DNA of 64,000 nucleotides from Peribacillus sp. ACCC06369 (GTDB lineage Bacteria > Bacillota > Bacilli > Bacillales > DSM-1321). Both the position numbers and the translations under genes were made by a program. Positions 1 to 8,095 of the stretch are shown one piece after another (the first letter of the stretch is position 1; every line of letters starts with the position of its first letter). The stretch is taken from NCBI RefSeq assembly GCF_030348945.1, contig NZ_JAUCEN010000002.1, forward strand, positions 2,170,001 to 2,234,000. Direction: 5' to 3'. The notes under the pieces are model-generated. The model saw only the letters and a program-made list of their open reading frames with translations. It ran no database searches and was not told the DNA's origin.

Positions 1-111
1 GAATCCACTGTAGGAATCTCCTTAAAAAATCCTATCTTATGGTTTGTTTTATTATTGACAATAGTTGATATGACATTAAGATATAGGAAAATTAATGATA
101 GCAAACTCTAG
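1..111 (+). CDS. C-terminal end of an unidentified membrane protein (partial)
   Basis: An open frame enters from the left edge and stops with TAG after 36 codons. It has a hydrophobic stretch (PILWFVLLLTIVDM) followed by a basic tail (RYRKINDSKL), as expected for the last membrane helix of an integral membrane protein. The start and most of the gene lie outside the window, so the family cannot be named. The frame could also be fortuitous because it is short. Confidence 0.35.
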   Translation, partial: ESTVGISLKNPILWFVLLLTIVDMTLRYRKINDSKL

Positions 112-140
112 ACTTAAGAAATCGGGGCATTTCGGGGCGA

Positions 141-163
141 TAAAAAACAGCCACATGGCTGCC
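141..163 (-). terminator. Hairpin with T-tail on the minus strand
   Basis: Read on the minus strand, CAGCCATGTGGCTG forms a 6-bp stem followed directly by TTTTTT. It lies beyond the hairpin at 233-265 and may be a second stop for the minus-strand gene at 285-692. Confidence 0.4.
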
Positions 164-232
164 TCTTTACTTTAAATTATCTAAGACTCAAAAGCTTTAG
201 GAACAGTACATGTACTTTATTATTTTTTATAA

Positions 233-265
233 CAAACGAAGAAGCCTTTATAGCTTCTTCGTTTG
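233..265. terminator. Bidirectional intrinsic terminator
   Basis: A perfect 13-bp inverted repeat (CAAACGAAGAAGC / GCTTCTTCGTTTG) with a 7-nt loop lies just after the stop of the minus-strand gene at 285-692. It probably ends that transcript. Confidence 0.65.
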
Positions 266-284
266 AATGTTTAAGAGTGTTCCC

Positions 285-692
285 TTATTTCGCAATAAAT
301 TGAATGCTATAATCTTTTCCATTGATACCCTTCAGCAAGGATTTTATTAATTTTGCGTACCTTTCCTCCAGCCAATCTCGGGCGAACTCATTAGGTGCAA
401 CCAATGTCATTTGGTCATTTTCAATCGAAGTCAAGTATACATCTTTCAACCATGTCTCATAGCTAGGCTTAGAGATCTTTTTCTGCAATTGTACTTTAAC
501 GAGGGAGAATATATCTTGATCGTCCAACAATTCAGTTTGTAATGTGACATCTTCAAACGGTGGCACAGCTTCTTTATCTGGTTTTAAATGATTTATTATT
601 TGAGTGGCACGATTTAATTCATGTTCAAGTGAAAGTTTAAGCTCTTGTAACTCTTTCATTAAAATATCTTTAGATTTATCATTTCTATCCAT
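285..692 (-). CDS. Stand-alone DnaA domain I (DnaA_N) protein
   Basis: 135 residues. Residues about 58-135 look like domain I of the replication initiator DnaA: the pattern ISKPSYETWLKD then VAPNEFARDWLEERY closely resembles the N-terminus of Bacillus DnaA (KLSKPSFETWMK, APNEFARDWLESRY). Domain II, the AAA+ ATPase and the DNA-binding domain are absent. In their place is a charged N-terminal segment (residues 1-40) with helix or coiled-coil character. In known DnaA proteins domain I binds helicase-loading partners and regulators such as SirA, so this protein might compete for or bridge those partners; that is inference. The start is backed by AAGGGGA about 8 nt upstream. The gene is monocistronic and is followed by a strong hairpin. 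Confidence 0.8.
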   Translation of the reverse strand: MDRNDKSKDILMKELQELKLSLEHELNRATQIINHLKPDKEAVPPFEDVTLQTELLDDQDIFSLVKVQLQKKISKPSYETWLKDVYLTSIENDQMTLVAPNEFARDWLEERYAKLIKSLLKGINGKDYSIQFIAK

Positions 693-999
693 TGTACGTC
701 CCCTTGCTATCTGGTTATCTTTTTATTTAGTATAACTTCTTTTTGTTCTAATCCCATGACGAATTCTACACGAAATAAAACCTAGAAAACTATACTGAAG
801 CCTTATGTAAGAAGTGATGATCATTTTCATTAAATAATCCAGAAAAATTAGTCCACGAGTCCAAGAATTGAACACGAGGTGGTTAAGTAAGGGAAATATA
901 CTGCATGAAATACACAGTGATCATTAAAAATAATTCCAATATAATTCAGAGAGATAGTTCCTACAGCTATCATGATTGAATGAAGTTAGAAAGATTAAA
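693..999. other. Intergenic, no feature recognised
   Basis: AT-rich spacer between the DnaA_N gene (read leftward) and the 3' end of the Spo0E-like gene. It must hold the promoter of the DnaA_N gene, but no clear promoter motif stands out. Confidence 0.4.
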
Positions 1000-1191
1000 T
1001 CAAATTTCATTCCTGTTTTTGAAATATTGTACATTTGGTTCTTTTTCATGCTCAAGTAAATTCAATAGTTTATCCAGTTCCTGGCTATTATGTAATGTTT
1101 TTGGAGAAGTTAATCCATATGTCAATGCGGTAGTTATTAAATCTTTCCTCAATATCTCGATTTTTTCATGTAATGCTTCAATACTTACCAA
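1000..1191 (-). CDS. Spo0E-family aspartyl-phosphate phosphatase
   Basis: 63 residues from a TTG start chosen because GAGGG lies 8 nt upstream; a longer TTG start at 1206 lacks a good ribosome site. The sequence shows the compact two-helix Spo0E pattern: I-x-x-LR-x-x-L, a spacer with YGLTSPKTL, then the signature SQELDKLLNLL. Spo0E-type proteins dephosphorylate the sporulation regulator Spo0A~P and delay sporulation. The gene stands alone, as is usual for this family, and supports an endospore-forming host. Which Spo0E paralogue it is cannot be said. Confidence 0.8.
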   Translation of the reverse strand: MVSIEALHEKIEILRKDLITTALTYGLTSPKTLHNSQELDKLLNLLEHEKEPNVQYFKNRNEI

Positions 1192-1206
1192 TGCAAAATC
1201 CCTCAA

Positions 1207-1779
1207 GTACTTTCTTTTATTGTTATGAATCTATTATTACATAAATTAGGTTGCTTTCAAATACAAAGTAAGTGTTCACTTATAAAAAATAACTTATTCG
1301 GGAGGGAGCAATACAAATCTGAAAATGAAAAATCTACATACTATCATTCATATATGTCGTTACAAATAACTGTTTGTATAAGATTATTGCCTCCGTACAA
1401 TACGAACCGTTAAAAACATCAGGATCTTAATTTGATATGGCATAAATTTGTGATAAGGAATATAATTTGTATTAGGTAAACTTTTTGATTTTATTTTCAT
1501 ATAGTTAATATCCATTTTTAGAGAGTTGTAATCGTAAAACCGTATAATATAGGAGAGTTTTTAATATTTGTTAAATTCTTAAGAATAGATATTTATTCTC
1601 CTTTTTACTAACTGTTTTCGTTTATTGCTAGGATGGAAATGATTAGTTGCTGAGTTTATCAAAAATTAATTAGAGATGAAACTATTAAAGTGTTAAGAAG
1701 CATCAAGAGGTTTTGACTTAATAATTTTAAGATGGACAAGCTCTATATTTTACTATGAAGATGAGGAAAAATTTCATAT
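1207..1779. other. Intergenic leader region upstream of the riboswitch
   Basis: AT-rich and without a credible gene; the short frames here lack ribosome sites and coding character. It should contain the promoter for the riboswitch transcript. A weak candidate is TTAAGA near 1730 with TACTAT 18 nt further on. Confidence 0.3.
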
Positions 1780-1960
1780 TTTATTGGAATGGGTATATTC
1801 GTTTAATAGCGAATATTTAAAAGGGAAGCCGGTGCAAAATCCGGCACGGTCCCGCCGCTGTAAGGGTGAGTCCTATGCAAGAAAGTCACTGGATAATATC
1901 CGGGAAGACGCATGGAGATGATGAACCTAAGTCAGAAGACCTGCCTGTTCTAGAAATGCT
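1780..1960 (+). promoter_or_regulatory. Cobalamin (B12) riboswitch aptamer
   Basis: The conserved core is plain: GGGAAGCCGGTGCAAAATCC, then GGCACGGTCCCGCCGCTGTA, a GGAAGAC element near 1902, and the B12 box AAGTCAGAAGACCTGCCTG at about 1929-1947. The segment AGAAATGCT at 1952-1960 is exactly complementary to AGCATTTCT at 2024-2032 and can act as an antiterminator arm competing with the hairpin at 2023-2063. Established behaviour of this class is that adenosylcobalamin binding turns expression off. Its position ahead of a NikA-type transporter points to cobalt (or corrinoid-linked metal) uptake. Outer aptamer boundaries are approximate. Confidence 0.95.
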
Positions 1961-2022
1961 GTTAACCTACGGGAGATAGGGAGGTGTTAGAGTGCTAGAA
2001 GACGAATTTGTTCTTAATATAT

Positions 2023-2063
2023 AAGCATTTCTGACCGTTAAATCTGGTTGGAAATGCTTTTTT
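2023..2063 (+). terminator. Riboswitch-controlled intrinsic terminator
   Basis: AAGCATTTC pairs with GAAATGCTT around a 19-nt loop and is followed by a T run. It ends 53 nt before the first structural gene. The left arm is shared with the antiterminator pairing to 1952-1960, so the two folds are mutually exclusive. Confidence 0.85.
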
Positions 2064-2116
2064 GTATTTCGTGATTTTTCAAATAGTTAAAATTCCATAA
2101 TTGAAGGTGAGAAAGC

Positions 2117-3748
2117 ATGTTTATAAAACGGTCTAATTTATTCCATTCTTTTGTTGGACTACTAGTAATTTTCACAATCTTAGTTACAGGTTGCAGCAAC
2201 ACAACAATAGATCAAGAAAATACATTAGATAATGAAAAGCAAAAAGTTGTTACTTTTTCATGGCCTGGGGATATAGGTGACTTAAATCCACACACATATT
2301 TTCCGAATGAGTTTTTTTCCCAGGCTATGGTATATGAATCCCTTGTTTATTACGGTAAAGGTGGAGAAATTCAGCCTTGGCTTGCGGAGAGCTGGGATAT
2401 ATCGAAAGATGGAAAAGAATATGTATTCCATCTAAGAAAAGATGTTGAATTTTCCGATGGTTCGGTATTTAATGCTGCAATCGTCAAGAAAAACTTTGAT
2501 ACCATTTTAGATAATCGCAAACAACATGAATGGGTGGGATTAATTAACCAAATCAAAGATACAAAAATAATAGATGAATATACTATTAAACTTATTTTGA
2601 ACAACGCGTATTATCCAACTCTTCAAGAACTAACTTACATCAGACCTTTGAGATTTGTAGGAGAAGCTGCTTTTCCTGACAGCCAAAACACATTTAAGGA
2701 CGGACTCAAGTCTCAGATTGGCACTGGACCGTGGGTATTGAGCGAGTATAAGAAAAATGAGTTTGCTGTTTTCAAAAGGAACGAACATTATTGGGGCACT
2801 AAGCCTAAAGTAGATAAGGTGGTTGTTAAAGTCATTACTGATGGAGAGTCAAGAGTGTTAGCTTTTGAGAAAAAGGAACTCGACTTTATATTTGGAAACG
2901 GGGTCATCAGCCAAGATTCATTCCAATTTTTGAAGAATTCAGGGCAATATGAAACCAAATTGTCAGAACCTACAGCTACAAGAACGCTGCTTCTTAACTC
3001 AAACAGAGAAGCGACTAAAGATCTTAAAGTTCGGTTAGCTCTCCAACATGCTTTTAATAAACAAGCTGTTATCGATAAGATCTTTTATGGTATGGAAAAA
3101 AAGGCTGATACTTTGTTTCCACCTATTTTGCCTTATACGAAAATTAATATAGAGCCATATGAGTATGATGCAGAAAAAGCAAAAATGTTATTGGATGAAG
3201 CTGGATGGAAACAAGTGAAGGGGAAACCATTTAGAGAAAAAGACGGAAAAGAATTGCAATTGGAATTACTGTTTAATAGTACAGATAACATCCAAAAGTC
3301 AATCGCAGAATTTACACAAGGTGATTTTAGAAAACTGGGAATAGATGTTAAGTTGACCAGTCAGGAAACTAATACTTTTTGGACAACGGCATTTCAAGGT
3401 AAGTTTGATTTATTATTTACAGCAACATGGTCTGTACCGTTTGATCCACATTCCTATTTAGCGTCTATGACGACTAATTCGGAAAATGGTAGTCCAGATT
3501 ATAACGCTCAATTAGGGTTGCCAGTAAAAAAAGAAATAGACCAGAAAATTAAGAAAGTATTATTAACTACTGACGAGGAAGATAGAAAAATACTGTATTC
3601 AGATATATTAACGACATTGCACGAACAAGCCATTTATTTACCGATATCTTATCAGTCTAATATAGCGGTGTATCAAAAAAACATTAGTGGAGTAGATTTT
3701 TTACCTCAAGAAGCTGAGGTCCCTTTAACTTCAATTGATGTTAATTGA
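2117..3748 (+). CDS. nikA: NikA-like metal/peptide ABC transporter substrate-binding lipoprotein
   Basis: 543 residues, SBP_bac_5 family. A lipoprotein signal peptide ends in LVTGC, so Cys26 should be lipidated and the protein anchored outside the membrane. Blocks such as SWPGDIGDLNPHTYFPN, FHLRKDVEFSDG and YLPISYQSN follow Escherichia coli NikA closely along the whole length. NikA-type proteins bind chelated nickel or cobalt; the upstream B12 riboswitch favours cobalt. It is followed 37 nt later by nikB-like and nikC-like permease genes. Ligand is inferred from context. The ribosome site GAAGGTGAG lies just upstream of the ATG. Confidence 0.88.
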   Translation: MFIKRSNLFHSFVGLLVIFTILVTGCSNTTIDQENTLDNEKQKVVTFSWPGDIGDLNPHTYFPNEFFSQAMVYESLVYYGKGGEIQPWLAESWDISKDGKEYVFHLRKDVEFSDGSVFNAAIVKKNFDTILDNRKQHEWVGLINQIKDTKIIDEYTIKLILNNAYYPTLQELTYIRPLRFVGEAAFPDSQNTFKDGLKSQIGTGPWVLSEYKKNEFAVFKRNEHYWGTKPKVDKVVVKVITDGESRVLAFEKKELDFIFGNGVISQDSFQFLKNSGQYETKLSEPTATRTLLLNSNREATKDLKVRLALQHAFNKQAVIDKIFYGMEKKADTLFPPILPYTKINIEPYEYDAEKAKMLLDEAGWKQVKGKPFREKDGKELQLELLFNSTDNIQKSIAEFTQGDFRKLGIDVKLTSQETNTFWTTAFQGKFDLLFTATWSVPFDPHSYLASMTTNSENGSPDYNAQLGLPVKKEIDQKIKKVLLTTDEEDRKILYSDILTTLHEQAIYLPISYQSNIAVYQKNISGVDFLPQEAEVPLTSIDVN

Positions 3749-3785
3749 AATAGGGGATACTTAAAAACAACTTAAGGAGTGCTAC

Positions 3786-4724
3786 ATGAGTTGGTTTATT
3801 TTTAAACGTCTCACAAGTTTAATTCCAATATTATTCGGAGTTTCGCTCATTACTTTTATCTTGCTTCACTTAATTCCTGGAGATCCGGCAGTAGCTTACT
3901 TAAGGGCGTCACATATTCCTCCTACGAATGAGACAGTGGCTGCCCTTCGAGTTGAGCTTGGTTTAAACAAGCCTTTATATGTCCAGTATTTTGGATGGCT
4001 GGGAAAAGTGTTGCAATTGGATTTAGGGATGTCTTACGTGTCCAATAACTCCGTATGGGAAGAAATTGTGGTACATTTCTTCCCAACAGTTCAATTAACA
4101 TTTGCTTCGCTTATCTTAATTGTTGTTATTAGTTTACCTATAGGCATGATTTCTGCTATTTACAAGGGGAAATTTGTTGATCAGTTTAGCAGAATAGCAG
4201 CCTTTGTAAGTGTCTCTATGCCAACCTTTTGGTTTGGGTTTCTTTTGATCTATTTTTTATCTGTAAAGTTAGATTTATTTCCTGTATTGGGAAGGGGGAC
4301 CTTGGCGCATCTAGTGCTTCCTTCCTTGACATTGGCTTTTACCTATATAGGGACGTATATGCGATTGCTTCGAGCTAGTATGCTAGGAAATTTGAATGAG
4401 CCATTCGTTGTGTATGCTAGAGTGAGAGGGTTACGCCAAAGACTAATCGTTATCAGACATGTCTTAAAAATGTCCTTATTACCTATGATAACTGGACTTG
4501 GAATGAGCTTCGGGAACATGCTAAGCGGAGCGGTTATTGTTGAAACAATTTTTTCTTGGCCCGGCATGGGACAGTTATTTGTCACATCTATTTTAAATCA
4601 AGATTATCCAATGATTCAGGGGTGTGTATTGTTTATGGGTGTGATCTTTGTGGTCTGCAATCTTCTTGTGGATCTTACTTATTCTTTCCTGGATCCCCGT
4701 ATACGCTGGGAAGGAGAGAAATAA
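3786..4724 (+). CDS. nikB: NikB-like ABC transporter permease
   Basis: 312 residues of binding-protein-dependent permease. It begins with a membrane helix (LIPILFGVSLITFILL) followed by the family motif IPGDPAVAYLR, has several further hydrophobic segments, and carries the cytoplasmic EAA-type loop around RVRGLRQRLIVIRHVLK. It ends DPRIRW, as E. coli NikB ends DPRIRR. It should pair with the next gene to form the membrane channel. AAGGAG precedes the ATG by 6 nt. It is part of the riboswitch-controlled operon. Confidence 0.88.
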   Translation: MSWFIFKRLTSLIPILFGVSLITFILLHLIPGDPAVAYLRASHIPPTNETVAALRVELGLNKPLYVQYFGWLGKVLQLDLGMSYVSNNSVWEEIVVHFFPTVQLTFASLILIVVISLPIGMISAIYKGKFVDQFSRIAAFVSVSMPTFWFGFLLIYFLSVKLDLFPVLGRGTLAHLVLPSLTLAFTYIGTYMRLLRASMLGNLNEPFVVYARVRGLRQRLIVIRHVLKMSLLPMITGLGMSFGNMLSGAVIVETIFSWPGMGQLFVTSILNQDYPMIQGCVLFMGVIFVVCNLLVDLTYSFLDPRIRWEGEK

Positions 4725-4726
4725 GA

Positions 4727-5557
4727 ATGGTGCAAAACATGAAAAGAATGCTGATGACACATATGCTCATGATGATCAGTATCATGATTATTTCCTTTCT
4801 GACAGTATTGGCTCTTTTTGCTCCTTTTTTGGCTCCTAATGATCCGAACTTGATTGATATCGTTCAGAAGCTGCAAGGGCCCTCCTCTCAGTTTCCATTG
4901 GGGACTGATCATTTAGGGAGATGTATATTGTCCCGATTAATCTATGGAACACGAACCTCGTTGGGAACAGCTTTCCTTGTCATGGGATTAATGATGATTA
5001 TTAGTATCCCACTTGGTATTTATGCAGGCTTTATAGGGGGTAAAGTTGATTATCTCTTCATGAGAATGTGTGACATTCTCATGGCATTTCCAAGCTTTCT
5101 GCTGTCCTTAGCTTTAATCGGAATTTTAGGACCAAGTCTTGGCAATCTGATCTTGGCGATGGTGCTTGTCCAATGGGTTTTTTATGCACGCGTCATCCGA
5201 GGAATGGTTCTTAGTGTAAAGGAGCAAAACTTTGTCTTAGCAGCCAAAATATGCGGGACACCAATGAGAGTAATTGTCATCAAACATATTTTACCTGCCA
5301 TCATTTCTCAAGTTGTTGTATTAATCTTTATGGACATCGGAGGAGTTATTTTAGCAATTTCTGGACTCTCTTTTCTTGGTCTTGGCATACAGCCGCCAGA
5401 GGCAGAGTGGGGAATGATGATCAATGATAGTAAGCCATTTTTTAGAGAAACCCCTTCATTGATGCTTTACCCTGGGTTGATGATCTTCATCGTTGTGTTT
5501 GCTTTTAACTTGTTTGGCGAAGCTTTGAGGGATGCTCTAGACCTAAAAAAGGAATAG
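4727..5557 (+). CDS. nikC: NikC-like ABC transporter permease
   Basis: 276 residues, against 277 for E. coli NikC. The ATG at 4727 is chosen because AAGGAG lies 8 nt upstream and the protein then matches the family length; a frame that starts earlier would overlap nikB. Recognisable blocks are LGTDHLGRCILSRLIYGTR, the EAA loop (AAKICGTPMRVIVIKHILP) and SGLSFLGLGIQPPEAEWG. It forms the second half of the permease. The NikD and NikE ATPases that should follow are absent, so the importer cannot work unless ATPases are supplied from elsewhere. Confidence 0.88.
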   Translation: MVQNMKRMLMTHMLMMISIMIISFLTVLALFAPFLAPNDPNLIDIVQKLQGPSSQFPLGTDHLGRCILSRLIYGTRTSLGTAFLVMGLMMIISIPLGIYAGFIGGKVDYLFMRMCDILMAFPSFLLSLALIGILGPSLGNLILAMVLVQWVFYARVIRGMVLSVKEQNFVLAAKICGTPMRVIVIKHILPAIISQVVVLIFMDIGGVILAISGLSFLGLGIQPPEAEWGMMINDSKPFFRETPSLMLYPGLMIFIVVFAFNLFGEALRDALDLKKE

Positions 5558-5576
5558 AAGGGAGGATGGATGGAAG

Positions 5577-5618
5577 ATGGGACAACACCCCATTCTAACG
5601 TTTAGGGTACGAAAATGA
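5577..5618 (+). pseudogene. Remnant of a nikD-like ATPase gene start
   Basis: GGAGG at 5561-5565 precedes an ATG whose frame reads MGQHPILTFRVRK and then stops. This resembles the first residues of oligopeptide/nickel ATPases (a short leader, then PIL and L-x-V-R). It sits exactly where nikD is expected after nikC. No Walker A, signature or Walker B sequence follows, so the simplest reading is a deletion that removed the ATPase genes. The match is short. Confidence 0.4.
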
Positions 5619-5951
5619 TTCGCAGATAAAAGTGAATAAAACTTAAACGATTATCAAATAATATGAAGCATTAATTGCTGCATCCTATTTGAGCTTAAAC
5701 CCAGTTATTTGTAACGATTAAATAAATGATTCATGAAGAAAAATAGGTTGAAAGACTGTCGTTGTTTGTAAAAGTTTATAGGTCTATGTAAATGCATGAG
5801 TGAATAATTTCCTTTTTTTAAAAAAAAGTGTTCCATAGGACCTGCATGAAAACTCCTAGTTGGGATTTTATTGTTTTTACACTTCTTCATACACCTTTAA
5901 AATTGTCCTTTTATACTTGAACCAGATTCAAATAATAGGAGGGAAAGATCA
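5619..5951. other. Intergenic, probable deletion scar and phoD upstream region
   Basis: No coding remnant was recognised beyond the short nikD-like start. No convincing tandem PhoP box (TTAACA-like repeats) was seen before phoD. Confidence 0.35.
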
Positions 5952-7694
5952 ATGAATAATGAAAGAGCAATGGATGATTTAATTAAGAATTGGAGCGAAT
6001 TAGGTAAGAACATGGACCGCCGGAACTTTATCCAGGGAGCAAGTAAGCTTGCCGGACTTTCATTAGGTCTTGCCCTTGCCCAATCAATGGGCGGTATTGA
6101 AGTGAATGCTGCCCCGAAATTCAGTGATTATCCATTTACTCTCGGAGTAGCTTCAGGTGATCCGCTCTCGGATAGTGTAGTTTTATGGACAAGGTTGGCA
6201 CCTGATCCTTTGAATGGCGGAGGAATGCCACAAGAAGCCATTTCCGTTAAATGGGAAGTGGCAAAGGATGAGAATTTCAGAAAGATTGTCCAGCAAGGCA
6301 AGGAAATAGCCAGGCCGGAACTTGGCCACTCCGTTCATGTGGAAGTAAGCGGGTTAAAACCTGATAAGGTCTATTTTTACCGATTTAAAAGCGGTGGGGA
6401 AGTAAGTCAGACTGGGAAAACGAAAACACTTCCGCCAGTAGGTTCAAGTGTTTCGAGCTTGTCATTCGCGTTTGTTTCATGCCAGCAATTTGAGCATGGT
6501 TATTATACGGCCTATAAACATTTGGCAAAAGAAGATTTGGATATTGTCTTCCACCTTGGCGATTATATATATGAATATGGACCAAATGAATATGTTGCTT
6601 CTACAGGTAATGTCCGTGTACATAGTGGTCCGGAGATCATCACGCTTGAGGATTATCGAAATAGATACGCACAATACCGCTCTGATACCCATTTAAAAGC
6701 CGCACACGCAGCTTTCCCATGGGTCGTGACTTGGGATGATCATGAAGTTGAAAACAATTATGCAAATGTCATCCCGGAAAAAGGGCAATCGGTTGAAGCG
6801 TTCATCAAGAGAAGGGCAGCGGCTTATCAGGCTTATTATGAGCATATGCCCCTTCGTAAATCGTCTTTGCCTAAAGGAGCGGATATGCGGTTATACCGAA
6901 ATTTCACGTATGGCGACCTGGCCTCTTTCTTTGTACTGGATTCACGTCAATACCGCGATGATCAGGCAAACGGAGATGGAAGTACACCGCAAACGCCTGA
7001 GTCACTTGATCCGAAGCGGACATTGCTAGGTCCCGAGCAGGAACAGTGGCTAACTGACAATCTATCAAAATCAAAAACGAAGTGGAATGTACTGCCGCAG
7101 CAGATTTTCTTTTCACAACGGAATTATGGAACACCTACCGCTCCCAAATTCAGCATGGATTCCTGGGATGGTTACCCGGCTGCGCGTGATCGTTTGATTG
7201 ATGTAATCAAAAGAAACAACCTGGAAAATCTGGTCGTGTTGACCGGTGATGTACATGCAAGCTGGGCAGCCAATTTAAAGGCGGATTTCGATGATCCAAA
7301 TTCCAAGCTTTTCGGTGTGGAGTTTGTTGGCACTTCCATCACATCTGGTGGAAATGGTGCGGATAAGCGTGCGGATACGGATAAAATACTAAGTCAGAAT
7401 CCACATATAAAGTTCTTTAATGATTACCGGGGATATGTCCGATGCAAAGTAACACCAGAACAATGGAAGGCGGACTACCGTGTAGTCCCATTCGTGACAG
7501 AACCAGGTGCGGATATATCGACAAGAGCATCCTTTGTTTTTGATAAGGATCAAACAGGGCTGAGAAAGGTTGCATCAGCAGCGGTTACGGAAGGTGTACA
7601 AAAAACGAACGAAGTCGAGGACGATCGGACACGTGCCCATAATCGCGCACATGAAAAACAAAGATTGAACAAGCAGGGGAAAGTTACTCACTAA
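5952..7694 (+). CDS. phoD: Alkaline phosphatase/phosphodiesterase D, Tat-exported
   Basis: 580 residues. The N-terminus has a long Tat signal with the twin-arginine motif DRRNFI at residues 22-27, a hydrophobic core and a cleavage region around VNAAPK, very like B. subtilis PhoD. Metal-site blocks of the PhoD family are visible: FVSCQQFEHGYY, FHLGDYIYEYGP, TWDDHEVENNY and LTGDVHASW. PhoD enzymes hydrolyse phosphodiesters, including teichoic acid, outside the cell during phosphate starvation. The neighbours tatAd and tatCd encode its dedicated translocase. The C-terminus is rich in charged residues. GGAGG precedes the ATG. Confidence 0.95.
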   Translation: MNNERAMDDLIKNWSELGKNMDRRNFIQGASKLAGLSLGLALAQSMGGIEVNAAPKFSDYPFTLGVASGDPLSDSVVLWTRLAPDPLNGGGMPQEAISVKWEVAKDENFRKIVQQGKEIARPELGHSVHVEVSGLKPDKVYFYRFKSGGEVSQTGKTKTLPPVGSSVSSLSFAFVSCQQFEHGYYTAYKHLAKEDLDIVFHLGDYIYEYGPNEYVASTGNVRVHSGPEIITLEDYRNRYAQYRSDTHLKAAHAAFPWVVTWDDHEVENNYANVIPEKGQSVEAFIKRRAAAYQAYYEHMPLRKSSLPKGADMRLYRNFTYGDLASFFVLDSRQYRDDQANGDGSTPQTPESLDPKRTLLGPEQEQWLTDNLSKSKTKWNVLPQQIFFSQRNYGTPTAPKFSMDSWDGYPAARDRLIDVIKRNNLENLVVLTGDVHASWAANLKADFDDPNSKLFGVEFVGTSITSGGNGADKRADTDKILSQNPHIKFFNDYRGYVRCKVTPEQWKADYRVVPFVTEPGADISTRASFVFDKDQTGLRKVASAAVTEGVQKTNEVEDDRTRAHNRAHEKQRLNKQGKVTH

Positions 7695-7768
7695 TTGATA
7701 GGGAACGATTATGATGCTTGACAAGGACATTGTGAAGAAAAATGAAAATATTAAAGGAGTGAATAAGA

Positions 7769-7981
7769 ATGCTTTCAAATATAGGAATACCCGGTCTGGT
7801 AATCGTCCTAGTGATTGCACTGATTATTTTTGGACCGTCCAAGCTTCCGGAAATAGGCCGTGCATTTGGCCGGACATTATCCGAATTCAAAAGTGCAACC
7901 AAAGGATTGGTGAATGATTCAGAAAAAGAGGATGAAAACGAGAATAAAGCCGCGTTAAGAGCTGTTAAAAAAGAGGGATGA
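7769..7981 (+). CDS. tatAd: Sec-independent translocase subunit TatAd
   Basis: 70 residues. It starts [20 protein letters not shown], has one N-terminal membrane helix, the hinge [17 protein letters not shown], an amphipathic helix and a charged tail. The pattern and length match B. subtilis TatAd (70 residues). TatA proteins form the protein-conducting oligomer of the twin-arginine pathway; in B. subtilis this copy serves PhoD. AAAGGAGTG lies upstream of the ATG, 74 nt after phoD. Confidence 0.95.
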   Translation: MLSNIGIPGLVIVLVIALIIFGPSKLPEIGRAFGRTLSEFKSATKGLVNDSEKEDENENKAALRAVKKEG

Positions 7982-7995
7982 ATTAAATGAGATAT

Positions 7996-8026
7996 AGCGG
8001 GCGGAAAGACTCGCCTGCTTCTTTTC
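7996..8026 (+). terminator. Hairpin between tatAd and tatCd (possible attenuator)
   Basis: AGCGGGCG / CGCCTGCT forms an 8-bp stem (one G-U pair) followed by TCTTTTC. It could reduce read-through so that TatA is made in excess over TatC. Confidence 0.45.
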
Positions 8027-8095
8027 ATGAAAAGAGTTCGAGTGGAAGTGCTATTTGCAATATAGCAAGAAAATATCTAAAAAGGAGGAGTGAAA

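Noticed and set aside
5705..5890. Minus-strand 61-codon frame before phoD
   Set aside because: No ribosome site, low-complexity Lys/Phe-rich content and no family resemblance; treated as chance.
6385..7134. Several overlapping frames inside phoD on both strands
   Set aside because: They are out-of-frame readings of a clearly coding gene without their own ribosome sites.
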